Below, piece after piece: positions 17,582 to 26,532 of a stretch of DNA of 64,000 nucleotides. The notes beneath the pieces were generated by a model. The model was given only the letters and a program-made list of their open reading frames with translations. It was not told the origin of the DNA and did no database searches. The translations under genes were made by a program, and so were the position numbers. Source of the stretch: Sulfurospirillum barnesii SES-3 (GTDB taxonomy: Bacteria; Campylobacterota; Campylobacteria; Campylobacterales; Sulfurospirillaceae). Location: the NCBI RefSeq assembly GCF_000265295.1, contig NC_018002.1:1674001-1738000 (forward strand). The letters run 5' to 3'. How positions within the stretch are numbered: position 1 is the stretch's first letter; each line of letters begins with the position of its first letter.

Positions 17582-18301
17582 CTACCTATACTCAAACGGA
17601 TTTTTCGAATTTGACATTATAGCTTGTAATGGAAAATTTTTCAAATAAAGCGCCAAACACTCTGGGAAATAGCACTCTGATTCAAAGTGCCCTATGTCAA
17701 TTAATGAGAGCTTATTTTCTTTTGCCTCTAAAGCTTGATGGTATTTAAAATCTCCGCTTAAAAAACAATCCGCTTCAATTTTGGAGATTAAATCGCCTCC
17801 TGAACCTGTCGTGATTGCGCAGGTTTTAATCCATGTGCCTGATTGAGTCACCCGTATATGCTCAAGATTTAAAACCTCTTTTACATGTAAAGCAAAGTCA
17901 TTAAACGCTTGATTCACTTCACAATAAATCACATACCCCTCACTCCTTAACACCTTAAAACCCAATTTAGATGCCACATAATGATTCAGATGAGAGAGGT
18001 CAAAGTTCGTATGCATCGCAATTAGTGAAATCTTCTTTTGAATCATCTTCTGAATAAGATGGGCAGGATACTTTGTAAAGTCAAGCTGTTTTAATCCACT
18101 AAAAATAAGCGGATGATGGGTAATAATAAGCGCATTTTCACCTACTTCTTCCAAAAGGGGGCTATCCACATCAAGGCTTAGATAAATACGTTCAACCTCA
18201 TCGTTTCTGCTGCCTATTAAAAGGCCACTGTTATCCCACGATGCTTGGGTTTCAAAAGGGCTGAGTAAATCTAAATAGTCATAAATTTCACCTAAACGCA
18301 T
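17582..18301 (-). CDS. Nif3-like (DUF34) dinuclear-metal protein
   Basis: A 239-residue member of the Nif3/YbgI family. Visible are SWDNSGLLIGS near the N-terminus, ALIITHHPLIFSGLK with the metal-ligand histidines, SLIAMHTNFDL, and near the C-terminus LIDIGHFESE with the last ligands. The family has been linked to GTP cyclohydrolase I activity in some species, but a general role is unsettled. It overlaps glyQ by one base. TTTACATGTAAA at 17880-17891 encodes LHVK. Confidence 0.88.
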   Translation of the reverse strand: MRLGEIYDYLDLLSPFETQASWDNSGLLIGSRNDEVERIYLSLDVDSPLLEEVGENALIITHHPLIFSGLKQLDFTKYPAHLIQKMIQKKISLIAMHTNFDLSHLNHYVASKLGFKVLRSEGYVIYCEVNQAFNDFALHVKEVLNLEHIRVTQSGTWIKTCAITTGSGGDLISKIEADCFLSGDFKYHQALEAKENKLSLIDIGHFESECYFPECLALYLKNFPLQAIMSNSKNPFEYR

Positions 18302-19158
18302 TAACCTACGATTTCCTTATATTTTAACGCACACCCTTTGGCAAGTTCTCTGATTTTTAAGATGTAATTTTGACGTTGTGTCACCGAAATGGCTTTTCGT
18401 GCGTCCAAAACATTAAAGGTATGCGATGCCATGAGACAATAATCATACGCAGGCAAAGGCAAATTTTCATCCAAACAACGCTTGCACTCAAGACTTGCAT
18501 TTTCAAATTGAGCAAAAAGCATTGCAACATCGGCGACTTCAAAGTTATAACGGCTAAACTCGTATTCACTTTGTTTGTGTACATCCCCGTACGTTATGAC
18601 GCCAAATTTGTTTTCATTCCAGACCAAATCAAAGACTGACTCTTTTTCTTGTAAATACATCGCAAGACGTTCCACACCATAGGTAATTTCAACCGATACA
18701 GGATTGCAAGGAATACCGCCTACTTGTTGAAAGTACGTAAACTGGGTTACTTCCATACCATCCAACCACACTTCCCAACCAAGTCCCCATGCACCCAGTG
18801 TTGGTGATTCCCAGTTATCTTCCACAAAACGAATATCATGTTTTTTAATATCAAGTCCCAACATCTCAAGGCTTTTTAGATAAAGCTCTTGAATATTATC
18901 AGGGCTGGGTTTAATTAAAACCTGAAATTGATAGTAGCTCCCCAAACGGTTTGGGTTTTCACCATAACGTCCATCGGTGGGTCTGCGACTTGGCGCCACA
19001 TACGCTGTTGCCCATGGTTTAGAACTTAGGCTTCTTAAAAATGTTGCATTATGAAAGGTTCCTGCGCCTGAAGGCATATCGTAAGGCTGAACAATGGTAC
19101 AGCCTTGTTCTTGCCAAAATGTTTGAAGATTTAAAAGCATTTGACTAAATGTTAACAC
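18301..19158 (-). CDS. glyQ: Glycyl-tRNA synthetase alpha subunit
   Basis: GlyQ is the catalytic alpha subunit of the bacterial alpha2-beta2 glycyl-tRNA synthetase. The 285-residue protein has [39 protein letters not shown] and [21 protein letters not shown], all diagnostic. The start is a GTG at 19158, preceded by AAGGA. The beta subunit glyS is not in the window, so the two genes are unlinked, as in other Campylobacterota. A TTTACATGTAAA copy (19170-19181) lies directly upstream of the ribosome binding site. Confidence 0.96.
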   Translation of the reverse strand: MLTFSQMLLNLQTFWQEQGCTIVQPYDMPSGAGTFHNATFLRSLSSKPWATAYVAPSRRPTDGRYGENPNRLGSYYQFQVLIKPSPDNIQELYLKSLEMLGLDIKKHDIRFVEDNWESPTLGAWGLGWEVWLDGMEVTQFTYFQQVGGIPCNPVSVEITYGVERLAMYLQEKESVFDLVWNENKFGVITYGDVHKQSEYEFSRYNFEVADVAMLFAQFENASLECKRCLDENLPLPAYDYCLMASHTFNVLDARKAISVTQRQNYILKIRELAKGCALKYKEIVG

Positions 19159-19183
19159 ACTCTTTCCTTTTTACATGTAAAGA

Positions 19184-19672
19184 TTATTCAGCAGATGGCG
19201 TATAACTTTCCACCGCCTTATTCCACATCATTTTATATTTTCGTTTGGTAAATTCAAGTTCATCTTGCAGTAATTCAAGTTGCTTTGTCAGTGTTTCGAT
19301 GGTTTTTCTATCTTCATCGTAAAGCTCTTGCATGGAAAAAAGCGCCTCTTTTAAAAAACGGTTTTCCCCTTTAAGAGCATCTAGCGTCTCTTCTTTTGCA
19401 TCCAAAACTTTTTCGTGCAAATTTAAAATGGCACCCACCGTTTTTTCAACAAACTCTGAACTCATGCTAACCGATGCTCCCTCGTACGCCTCATCCACGA
19501 CAATGCCTTTAGTAGCAGGGATCAAAGCGTGAGCACTACGACTTACCTCTACAAAACACTCCCCATTTGCCTCTTTTGAAAGAAGTTTACCCTCATCAAT
19601 TAACGCATGAACAGCCAATATGTCTAAATTGACTAAAGCACAAAACTCTTCAATTTTCATCCAACTGTTCAT
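19184..19672 (-). CDS. Conserved coiled-coil protein (DUF3972-like)
   Basis: A 162-residue soluble protein. The N-terminal 30 residues look like a small MerR- or excisionase-like helix-turn-helix (MKIEEFCALVNLDILAVHALIDEGKL), and residues 75-150 form a coiled coil rich in Leu, Glu and Lys (LKGENRFLKEALFSMQELYDEDRKT). It resembles the Campylobacterota family annotated DUF3972; I have no function for it. The ATG at 19672 is chosen because AAGGAG lies 5 bases upstream, whereas the in-frame GTG at 19678 touches that site. It lies between purE and glyQ. Confidence 0.68.
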   Translation of the reverse strand: MNSWMKIEEFCALVNLDILAVHALIDEGKLLSKEANGECFVEVSRSAHALIPATKGIVVDEAYEGASVSMSSEFVEKTVGAILNLHEKVLDAKEETLDALKGENRFLKEALFSMQELYDEDRKTIETLTKQLELLQDELEFTKRKYKMMWNKAVESYTPSAE

Positions 19673-19683
19673 CTTCACTCCTT

Positions 19684-20178
19684 TTAAAGAATAATTTCAA
19701 TTCCCATTGAGTCCGTTTCCACTTTTTTAGCTTTTAAAATACGGTCTTCTTTTAGTTTGGCGGCAAGTTCTTCATCTTCAATGGCTAAAATTTGCATGGC
19801 TAAATACGCACTATTTACTGCTCCTGCAGAGCCAATAGCCACCGTTCCAACAGGCATACCTCCTGGCATTTGCGCTGTGCTTAAAAGAGCGTCCATTCCT
19901 TCCATCACACCACCTTTCATCGGCACGCCAATAACAGGTTTAGTCGTAAGTGATGCAACAACACCCGCTAAATGTGCTGCCATACCTGCTGCTGCAATAA
20001 AGACTTTAGCGCCTTTGGCTTCTGCATTTTTGACATATTGATGGGTTCTCTCTGGACTTCTATGTGCTGAAGAAACGACAACTTCATGTAAAACACCAAA
20101 TTTTTCAAGGGTTTTTGCACACTCCTCCATCACGGAATAATCACTTTTGCTTCCCATGAGAATAGAAACGAACTTCAT
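19684..20178 (-). CDS. purE: N5-carboxyaminoimidazole ribonucleotide mutase
   Basis: PurE converts N5-CAIR to CAIR in purine synthesis. The 164-residue protein has ILMGSKSDYSVME, VVSSAHRSPERT with the catalytic His, and FIAAAGMAAHLAGVVASLTTKPVIGVP, the class I signature. It overlaps the upstream U32 peptidase gene by 4 bases (ATGA-type). No purK lies nearby. Confidence 0.95.
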   Translation of the reverse strand: MKFVSILMGSKSDYSVMEECAKTLEKFGVLHEVVVSSAHRSPERTHQYVKNAEAKGAKVFIAAAGMAAHLAGVVASLTTKPVIGVPMKGGVMEGMDALLSTAQMPGGMPVGTVAIGSAGAVNSAYLAMQILAIEDEELAAKLKEDRILKAKKVETDSMGIEIIL

Positions 20179-21446
20179 TCTTTATCCTTTGTTTGTAATC
20201 GTAAAAAACTAAATCCTGCCACAGGCGCAGGAAGCACAATGGCATGAATATTGCCACTATGAATTTCATCAAATTCCTTACCACTGGCAGTTTGAAGTTT
20301 TTTAAAAGAGAGTTTCCATAAACCATTCTCTTCAAAAATAGCCCCAATCTCATTTTCCATGGGCAGAATTTTTGCAGAAGATGGCATGACTAATTCATAG
20401 CTTACATGTAACTTCAAAACATCTTTGCACAAGCAACTTTTTCCATCTTCACTGACCTGCGCAACGACTTGATGGGTGCCTTCACTAATGGAATGGGCTA
20501 AATTTTGTGTATCATTTTTTTCAAAAGGACGATTCACCAAATAACCATCACTAAAGCCTCTATTTTTTGTTGAATCAAGCTCTTTGGTATATTTATCAGC
20601 ATCAAATTGATTGGCATAATAGTCTTCAATGGCTTGGCGATAGGTTTTGGTGGTAATCCCTACATAGTAGGAGCTTTTCGTGCGTCCTTCAATTTTTAAA
20701 GAATCAATCACACCTGAGTCTAAAATTTCTTTGACATGGGCACTTAAATTAAGGTCTTTTGCATTCATAATGTGCGTGCCCTCTTCGCTCTCTTCGATAC
20801 GAAACAGCGTTCCACTCTCTTCATTATGCGCATAAAGCGTGTAGGGAAAACGGCAATCATTGGCACAACTTCCACGATTAGAAACCCTACCACTTTGTAC
20901 AGAACTAATGAGACAGCGACCACTGTAGGCAAAACACATGGAGCCATGCACAAAGACTTCTAACTCTAAATGCGGTAAATGCTTTTTAATCTGCTCTAAA
21001 TCTTTCAGACTCACTTCTCGTGCAGCAATAATACGTTTTACGCCCATATCTGAGTAGACTTCCGCGTCCAAATAACTTAAAACATTGGCTTGTGTTGAGA
21101 GATGAATGGGAATATGTGGTGCAATTTTGCGTGCCAATTTAATCACACCAGGGGCTGCAACAATAAAGGCATCAGGATTCATTGCCGCCACACGCTCAAT
21201 GTGCTTTTCTAAGAGAGGAATTTGCGCATTAAAAGGAAATCCATTAATGGTTGCATGCAAATGCTTTCCTTTTGCATGCGTATAAGCAATCGCCTCTTCA
21301 AAACTCTCATAGGTAAACTCTTTGCCTGAACGAATACGAAGCGAGAAGTGACTGACCCCAGCATACACTGCGTCCGCACCGTACGCAAGGGCGATTTTTA
21401 ATTTTTCAAAATTTCCAGCGGGGGAGAGAAGCTCAACGTGTTCCAA
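20175..21446 (-). CDS. U32-family peptidase-like protein (PrtC/TrhP type)
   Basis: A 423-residue protein of the U32 family. It starts LLSPAGNFEKLKIALAYGADAVYAGVSHFSLR and has QANVLSYLDAEVYSDMGVKRIIAAREVS, then a cysteine cluster (CFAYSGRCLISS ... GSCANDCRFPY) that binds iron-sulfur or metal in TrhP. Members are called collagenases in Helicobacter (prtC), but in E. coli and B. subtilis they act in tRNA uridine-34 hydroxylation, which is the likelier role. It sits between cheZ and purE, matching the HP0169-HP0170 pairing. Confidence 0.88.
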   Translation of the reverse strand: MEHVELLSPAGNFEKLKIALAYGADAVYAGVSHFSLRIRSGKEFTYESFEEAIAYTHAKGKHLHATINGFPFNAQIPLLEKHIERVAAMNPDAFIVAAPGVIKLARKIAPHIPIHLSTQANVLSYLDAEVYSDMGVKRIIAAREVSLKDLEQIKKHLPHLELEVFVHGSMCFAYSGRCLISSVQSGRVSNRGSCANDCRFPYTLYAHNEESGTLFRIEESEEGTHIMNAKDLNLSAHVKEILDSGVIDSLKIEGRTKSSYYVGITTKTYRQAIEDYYANQFDADKYTKELDSTKNRGFSDGYLVNRPFEKNDTQNLAHSISEGTHQVVAQVSEDGKSCLCKDVLKLHVSYELVMPSSAKILPMENEIGAIFEENGLWKLSFKKLQTASGKEFDEIHSGNIHAIVLPAPVAGFSFLRLQTKDKE

Positions 21447-22187
21447 CTATTTTTTTCCTAAACTAGCAATTAATGCTTCAATATCTTCACTGCTAACAAC
21501 ATCTTCTGTAGACGTATCTCCATGAATATGCACCGCAGAACCCACACGTTTATCATCGTCTTTTTTACCTTCAAAAAGGGCATTCATATATTTTGAAAGG
21601 GCTCGCATAACATTAATAACACGTTCAATTTTTTGACGATGAATGTCTTGATATTGCATAACGTCCATAATCATCATAACTTCATCTTGCGTCATTTGCG
21701 TATTCATTAAAATATTTTCAACATGGTTTTTCATCATTTGATTGTCATCTAACGCTTTTTGAAATTGCTCAATTTTCGGAAATTTCGCAACCAACGTTTC
21801 AAACAATGCAATATTAGATGCAACTTGCTTAGCAACCATTTTTGTGTCATCTTCTGCACTCATCATAAACGTATTGATTGTTTCTAGTTTATCAAAGACC
21901 TCTGTTGCTTTTAATTCAGAATCTTTGGTAACATCGTCTAATTGATGCACCATTTTGTGATCGTCTGTTGGAGGGGGTGGTGGCCATGACATGGTTGAAG
22001 AGGGGCGATATTCATGCATCAACTGGCTTGTTGCTTTATCTTTTTCAATATCCAATGCATCACTGTCAATCAATGACTCTTCCATCGTCTCATCATCTGC
22101 ATCCATCAGTAACGCATCATCCGTGGTATTCGTTGGCATATCATCTAACTCACCTGCCATCAAGGCATCAAGTTCTTCTTGCGTCAT
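21447..22187 (-). CDS. cheZ: CheZ-type chemotaxis phosphatase (divergent, epsilonproteobacterial form)
   Basis: CheZ dephosphorylates CheY-P and so resets flagellar switching. The 246-residue protein is mostly helical; residues 165-195 include MQYQDIHRQKIERV, where D181 and Q185 match the catalytic Asp and Gln (four apart) of E. coli CheZ. The last residues, SSEDIEALIASLGKK, match the CheY-binding tail. The first 15 residues, MTQEELDALMAGELD, look like the CheY-binding FliM N-terminus. A low-complexity acidic stretch and a proline run (69-73) link the parts. The pairing with a U32 gene repeats HP0170-HP0169. Confidence 0.82.
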   Translation of the reverse strand: MTQEELDALMAGELDDMPTNTTDDALLMDADDETMEESLIDSDALDIEKDKATSQLMHEYRPSSTMSWPPPPPTDDHKMVHQLDDVTKDSELKATEVFDKLETINTFMMSAEDDTKMVAKQVASNIALFETLVAKFPKIEQFQKALDDNQMMKNHVENILMNTQMTQDEVMMIMDVMQYQDIHRQKIERVINVMRALSKYMNALFEGKKDDDKRVGSAVHIHGDTSTEDVVSSEDIEALIASLGKK

Positions 22188-22219
22188 AAGCGTTCTCCTA
22201 AAAAGACAAATTATGGTCT

Positions 22220-22225
22220 ATTATA
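22220..22225 (-). promoter_or_regulatory. Candidate -10 element for the cheZ-led run
   Basis: On the minus strand TATAAT in GTTCACTATAATAGACC lies 33 bases before the cheZ ATG. It would drive the whole run down to the RluA-type gene, in which gaps are 30 bases or less and several genes overlap. Confidence 0.55.
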
Positions 22226-22237
22226 GTGAACTTTATA

Positions 22238-22243
22238 TATAAT
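22238..22243 (+). promoter_or_regulatory. Candidate -10 element for the PHP-domain gene
   Basis: TATAAT in CTTTATATATAATTTAAC lies 36 bases before the ATG at 22279, back to back with the cheZ promoter. An AAGGAGAG ribosome binding site follows. Confidence 0.55.
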
Positions 22244-22278
22244 TTAACTTTAAAACTCTAAAGCAAAAGGAGAGAAGA

Positions 22279-23058
22279 ATGGTCATTGATTTACACAACC
22301 ATACGCCTTTGTGTAACCATGCGCATGGTAGCATTGAGATGTATGTTCAAAAAGCCATTGAGAAAAAAATAGATGTTTTTGGCTTTTCAGATCATGCTCC
22401 TATGCACTTTGATGAAGCTTACCGTATGAGCTTTTTGCAAATGGATGCGTATGAACAAGAGGTCTTACATGTAAAAGAAAAATACCACGATACGATTGAT
22501 GTTCTCTTAGCCTATGAAGTGGATTTTTTAAAGGGATATATAGATGAAAGAGTCTTATCACGTCGTGTTGATTATTTCATCGGTTCGGTTCATTTTTTAG
22601 ACGAATGGGGCTTTGATAATCCAACGTTTATCGGTGAGTACCAAAACAAAAATATTGATGAAATATGGGAAGGCTATTTTGAAGCCATTGAAGCAATGGC
22701 AAAACAAAATCTTTTTGATATTGTTGGACATTTGGACTTAATTAAAATTTTTAATTTTCTTCCTAAAAAAGAGATTCGTACTATTGCAACACCTGCAATC
22801 AAAGCGATTAAAAAAGCCAATATGTGCATCGAACTTAACGCAGCAGGATTTCGTAAACCTATTCAAGAACAATACCCCAGTGGTTCACTCATGGAACTGA
22901 TTGCAGAACATGATATTCCCATTACCTTTGGTTCAGATGCCCATGCGTTAGAGCATATTGGGTTTTGTTATGATGAAATAAAAAGCATTGCAACACACTA
23001 TGGGTATAAAAAATGTGCAATGTTTCAACAAAGAGAACGGAAAATGGTTAATTTTTAA
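22279..23058 (+). CDS. PHP-domain phosphoesterase, histidinol-phosphatase type
   Basis: A 259-residue PHP-fold metal hydrolase. Metal-binding motifs are visible: IDLHNHTPLCNHA at the N-terminus, GFSDHAP near residue 35, YEVDFL near 80, GSVHFL near 97, GHLDLI near 152, and FGSDAHALEHIG near 222. The set fits HisJ-type histidinol-phosphate phosphatase, which acts in histidine synthesis, though other phosphoesters are possible. No other his gene is nearby. TTACATGTAA at 22465 encodes LHV. Confidence 0.82.
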   Translation: MVIDLHNHTPLCNHAHGSIEMYVQKAIEKKIDVFGFSDHAPMHFDEAYRMSFLQMDAYEQEVLHVKEKYHDTIDVLLAYEVDFLKGYIDERVLSRRVDYFIGSVHFLDEWGFDNPTFIGEYQNKNIDEIWEGYFEAIEAMAKQNLFDIVGHLDLIKIFNFLPKKEIRTIATPAIKAIKKANMCIELNAAGFRKPIQEQYPSGSLMELIAEHDIPITFGSDAHALEHIGFCYDEIKSIATHYGYKKCAMFQQRERKMVNF

Positions 23059-23093
23059 GCAGTCGCTCTCGTATTATTTTCAGCTCTATCTGA

Positions 23094-23099
23094 TAAAAT
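23094..23099 (+). promoter_or_regulatory. Candidate -10 element for glnA
   Basis: TAAAAT in ATCTGATAAAATTAC lies 31 bases before the ATG at 23130, which has GTAGGAG as ribosome binding site. It is one mismatch from TATAAT and weaker than others in the window. Confidence 0.35.
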
Positions 23100-23129
23100 T
23101 ACTTAAATTTAAAATTGTAGGAGTTAGAC

Positions 23130-24560
23130 ATGGGTAAGTTCGTTAACAGTGTTGAAGAATTTTTCAAATACTGCACCGATAATGAAGTTGAATTTGTTGA
23201 TTTTCGTTTTACCGATATGAAAGGAACATGGCATCATGTCACCTATACCATTGAGGCTATTAGTGCGGACTCTTTCCATAGCGGTATTCCTTTTGATGGT
23301 TCATCCATTGATGCTTGGCAACCAATCAATAAATCAGACATGCTCCTTAAACCAGAAGCTCAAACAGCGTTTCTAGATCCATTTACAGCTGATCCGACCG
23401 TGGTGGTTTTTTGTGACGTTTATGATATTTACAAAAACGAATTGTACGAAAAATGTCCACGTAGTATTGCCAAAAAAACATTAGCCCATTTGGAAAAAAC
23501 AGGTTTAGGTGATGTGGCTTATTTTGGTCCAGAAAATGAATTTTTTGTGTTTGATGATGTCAAAATCAGAGATGACATTAACTGTTCTTACTATGAGGTT
23601 GACTCTGAAGAGGGTGGCTGGAACAGTGCAAAAGAGTATAAAGATGGTTACAACACAGGTCACCGTCCAGGTACAAAAGGTGGTTACTTCCCTGTTCCTC
23701 CAATTGACTCAATGGTTGATTTACGTGCAGAGATGGTACAAATTTTAAAACAAATTGGTCTTGAAGTTTTCGTGGTTCACCACGAAGTAGCACAAGCTCA
23801 AGGTGAAATTGGTGTTAAATTTGGAACACTTATTGAAGCAGCCGACAACGTTCAAAAATATAAATACGTTGTCAAAATGGTAGCGCACCTTAATGGGAAA
23901 ACAGCAACCTTTATGCCAAAACCACTGTATGGTGACAATGGTAGTGGTATGCACGTTCACCAATCTATTTGGAAAGATGGCAAAAACTTGTTCTACAAAG
24001 CAGGCGAATACGCAAATCTAAGCGATATGGCTCGTTGGTATATTGGTGGTATTTTAAAACATGCACGCAGTGTTGCAGCATTTACAAATCCATCAACCAA
24101 CTCTTATAAGCGTTTAATTCCAGGATTTGAAGCACCTTCAATTTTGACATACTCTATGCAAAATCGTTCTGCATCTTGCCGTATTCCTTATGGTGCAGGT
24201 GAAAAATCGGTTCGTGTTGAGATGCGCTTTCCTGATTCAACTTCATGCCCATACTTAGCATTCTCTGCGATGTTATTGGCAGGAATTGATGGTATTAACA
24301 CCAAAACAGAGCCTATTGGACCAATGGATGAAGACTTGTTTGAATTAACACTGGATGAAATTAGAGAGAAAGGGATTAACCAAATGCCTCATACCTTAAG
24401 AGGTTCTCTTGAAGCATTAATCCGTGACAATGAGTACTTAAAACCTGTCATGACCAAAGAGTTTATTGATACGTATCAACACTACAAATTTGAAACTCAA
24501 GTTTGGCCAGATGAAGCAAGACCTACGGCGTTTGAATTTAAAACAATGTTCTCTTGCTAA
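23130..24560 (+). CDS. glnA: Glutamine synthetase type I lacking the adenylylation tyrosine
   Basis: GlnA makes glutamine from glutamate, ammonia and ATP. The 476-residue protein has [43 protein letters not shown] and [11 protein letters not shown], the standard motifs. At the adenylylation loop the sequence is [10 protein letters not shown] with Phe at residue 404 where E. coli has the modified Tyr in NLYDL. The same change has been noted in H. pylori, so GlnE-type control should be absent. It is monocistronic, ending at a hairpin. A GlnD-type gene lies 35 kb away. Confidence 0.97.
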   Translation: MGKFVNSVEEFFKYCTDNEVEFVDFRFTDMKGTWHHVTYTIEAISADSFHSGIPFDGSSIDAWQPINKSDMLLKPEAQTAFLDPFTADPTVVVFCDVYDIYKNELYEKCPRSIAKKTLAHLEKTGLGDVAYFGPENEFFVFDDVKIRDDINCSYYEVDSEEGGWNSAKEYKDGYNTGHRPGTKGGYFPVPPIDSMVDLRAEMVQILKQIGLEVFVVHHEVAQAQGEIGVKFGTLIEAADNVQKYKYVVKMVAHLNGKTATFMPKPLYGDNGSGMHVHQSIWKDGKNLFYKAGEYANLSDMARWYIGGILKHARSVAAFTNPSTNSYKRLIPGFEAPSILTYSMQNRSASCRIPYGAGEKSVRVEMRFPDSTSCPYLAFSAMLLAGIDGINTKTEPIGPMDEDLFELTLDEIREKGINQMPHTLRGSLEALIRDNEYLKPVMTKEFIDTYQHYKFETQVWPDEARPTAFEFKTMFSC

Positions 24561-24566
24561 GACACT

Positions 24567-24586
24567 AAAGGGGAGAAATCCCCTTT
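24567..24586. terminator. Hairpin terminator between glnA and the PBP1A gene
   Basis: AAAGGGG (24567-24573) pairs with CCCCTTT (24580-24586) around a 6-base loop. The right arm runs into a TTTACATGTAAA copy at 24584-24595. No long T-tract follows, so it is a modest terminator serving two convergent genes. Confidence 0.6.
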
Positions 24587-24606
24587 ACATGTAAACTACA
24601 AACAAA

Positions 24607-26532
24607 CTAAAAAATCAATCCACCCTCTTCTTTCAACTCTCTCACACTTGACTTTGGTAAAGGCGATACATCTGTAAAATATTCTGTTGTGCCATCTACT
24701 TTTCGAGCATTAACGCCCTCAGGTATTTTAAATGTACGGGTCGTTTCAGGATGTAATTCCAGGTATTTACCCATAAAATGTTTAAATGCAGGGGCTGCTG
24801 CACGACCACCTGTTTCGCCTTTGTGCATAGGTGTATTATTATCATTGCCATACCATGTCAACACTTCAATATCAGGAGAAAATCCACAAAACCAAACATC
24901 CACATTGCTATTGGTTGTGCCAGTTTTTCCTGCAATTTCAATGCCAGAAACCTGCGCATTACGGCCTGTTCCACGCTTGACAACCTCTTTTAGCATATCA
25001 ATCATCAAAAAACTCTGTTTAGCAGACGTGATAGTCTGTGTTTTAGGAAGATATACCTTTTCTTCTCCCGTACGGGTTATTACTGATTTGACCAAAATAG
25101 GTTCTACTTTCACACCATAGTTGGGGAACATCGAATAAAAACCACTGTACTCAAGGGGTGAAATACCAAAGCTTCCTAAAGCAAGGGTTAAATCCATTGC
25201 AATATTTTTAAAACCATCTTTTTTAAGCTCTTTATGTACACTATCCATACCTAAAAGAGAGAGAAGATTAATGGTTGCAAGGTTGCGAGAATGTACAATT
25301 GCCTCTTTTAAAGTGATAAGCCCTTCAAAGTTATTTTCGTAATTTTTAGGTGTCCATGTTTCATCGGTCTCACTGTTAACATACGTGCGTGAAATATCAG
25401 GAATTTCGCTTAAAGGAGAATACCCCCAATCCAATGCTTTTTGATACAAAAAGGGTTTAAAACTAGAGCCTGGTTGACGTTTACTCTGGGTGGCACGATT
25501 AAAACTACTCTTAGCATAATCAATCCCTCCTACAAGTGCTAACACATTGCCTGTAGTATTTTCAACAACCACCATCGCACCATTGAGTTCTGAAAGATTT
25601 GCATTTTTCCCAGCCCGTGATACCATGCCTTGATAGCCAACATTGAGTGATTCGTGGGCTAAGTGTTGAAGTTTTAAATCAATACTGGTATAAATTTGAT
25701 ACCCACCACGCTTAATATCTTCATACTCTGGCAACAAGGATTTAATCACCTCATCCACCACATAGGGTGCTTTATTGCGTGTCAGGGTTTCATCGTAGAC
25801 CACAGGATGCTCTAACGTTGCTTTGGTGTACTCGCTCTCACTAATCCATCCAATGGTATACATACGATTGACAACTTGATTGGCTCTGCTTAAAGACAAA
25901 TCCATATGACGGGTAGGGTCATACGAACTGGGTGCCTTAGGAAGACCTACAAGCATCGCAATTTCTTTAAGGCTCAATCTATCCAGTGATTTATTAAAAT
26001 AGCCAAGGGCTGCTGTTTTAATCCCATAATAACCATGACCAAAATAGACATGATTAAAATAGCGCTCCAAAATCTCTTCTTTACTCAATTCTGCTTCGAT
26101 AGTATACGCAAGAACGGCTTCATTGATTTTTCGAGTCAGGGTTTTTTGGCGTGTTAAAACCGTATTTTTTACCAACTGTTGCGTGATAGTACTTGCCCCC
26201 TCCACCAATTTCATGGCTTTAATATCTTTGATTAAAGCTCTAAAAATGGCTTCAATATTAATCCCACCGTGTTCAAAAAAGGAGGTGTCTTCTGTCGCAA
26301 CCAATGCCTCAATCACACGGGCTGGAATCTCCTCATATGGGACATACAAACGATGCTCTTCCTCAAATAAATTGGCAATAAGCTCCCCATTTCTATCGTA
26401 AATTTGTGTGGTTAATTTTGGATTGTATTCAATAATCTTGTGTGCATCAAAACGAATTTGTGCATATAAAAAAATTATTGCTAAAACCACTGCAAATAGA
26501 ACCATCATTAAAATGCTCATTATATATTTCAC
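24607..26532 (-). CDS. Class A penicillin-binding protein 1A (glycosyltransferase-transpeptidase)
   Basis: Bifunctional peptidoglycan polymerase of 641 residues. An N-terminal membrane anchor (SILMMVLFAVVLAIIFLYA) is followed by a GT51 domain with EDTSFFEHGGI and GASTITQQLVKN, then a transpeptidase domain with PGSSFKPF (catalytic Ser in SxxK), SRNLATINL (SxN) and GKTGTTNSN (KTG). Length suits the smaller PBP1A of Campylobacterota. The stop lies just past the glnA terminator, and the start overlaps the ABC ATPase gene by 4 bases. Confidence 0.95.
   Translation of the reverse strand: MKYIMSILMMVLFAVVLAIIFLYAQIRFDAHKIIEYNPKLTTQIYDRNGELIANLFEEEHRLYVPYEEIPARVIEALVATEDTSFFEHGGINIEAIFRALIKDIKAMKLVEGASTITQQLVKNTVLTRQKTLTRKINEAVLAYTIEAELSKEEILERYFNHVYFGHGYYGIKTAALGYFNKSLDRLSLKEIAMLVGLPKAPSSYDPTRHMDLSLSRANQVVNRMYTIGWISESEYTKATLEHPVVYDETLTRNKAPYVVDEVIKSLLPEYEDIKRGGYQIYTSIDLKLQHLAHESLNVGYQGMVSRAGKNANLSELNGAMVVVENTTGNVLALVGGIDYAKSSFNRATQSKRQPGSSFKPFLYQKALDWGYSPLSEIPDISRTYVNSETDETWTPKNYENNFEGLITLKEAIVHSRNLATINLLSLLGMDSVHKELKKDGFKNIAMDLTLALGSFGISPLEYSGFYSMFPNYGVKVEPILVKSVITRTGEEKVYLPKTQTITSAKQSFLMIDMLKEVVKRGTGRNAQVSGIEIAGKTGTTNSNVDVWFCGFSPDIEVLTWYGNDNNTPMHKGETGGRAAAPAFKHFMGKYLELHPETTRTFKIPEGVNARKVDGTTEYFTDVSPLPKSSVRELKEEGGLIF

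Noticed and set aside
24567-24595. Motif copies as general transcription terminators
   Set aside because: Only one exact copy overlaps a terminator arm; most lie inside genes, and the palindrome alone is AT-rich with no T-tract.
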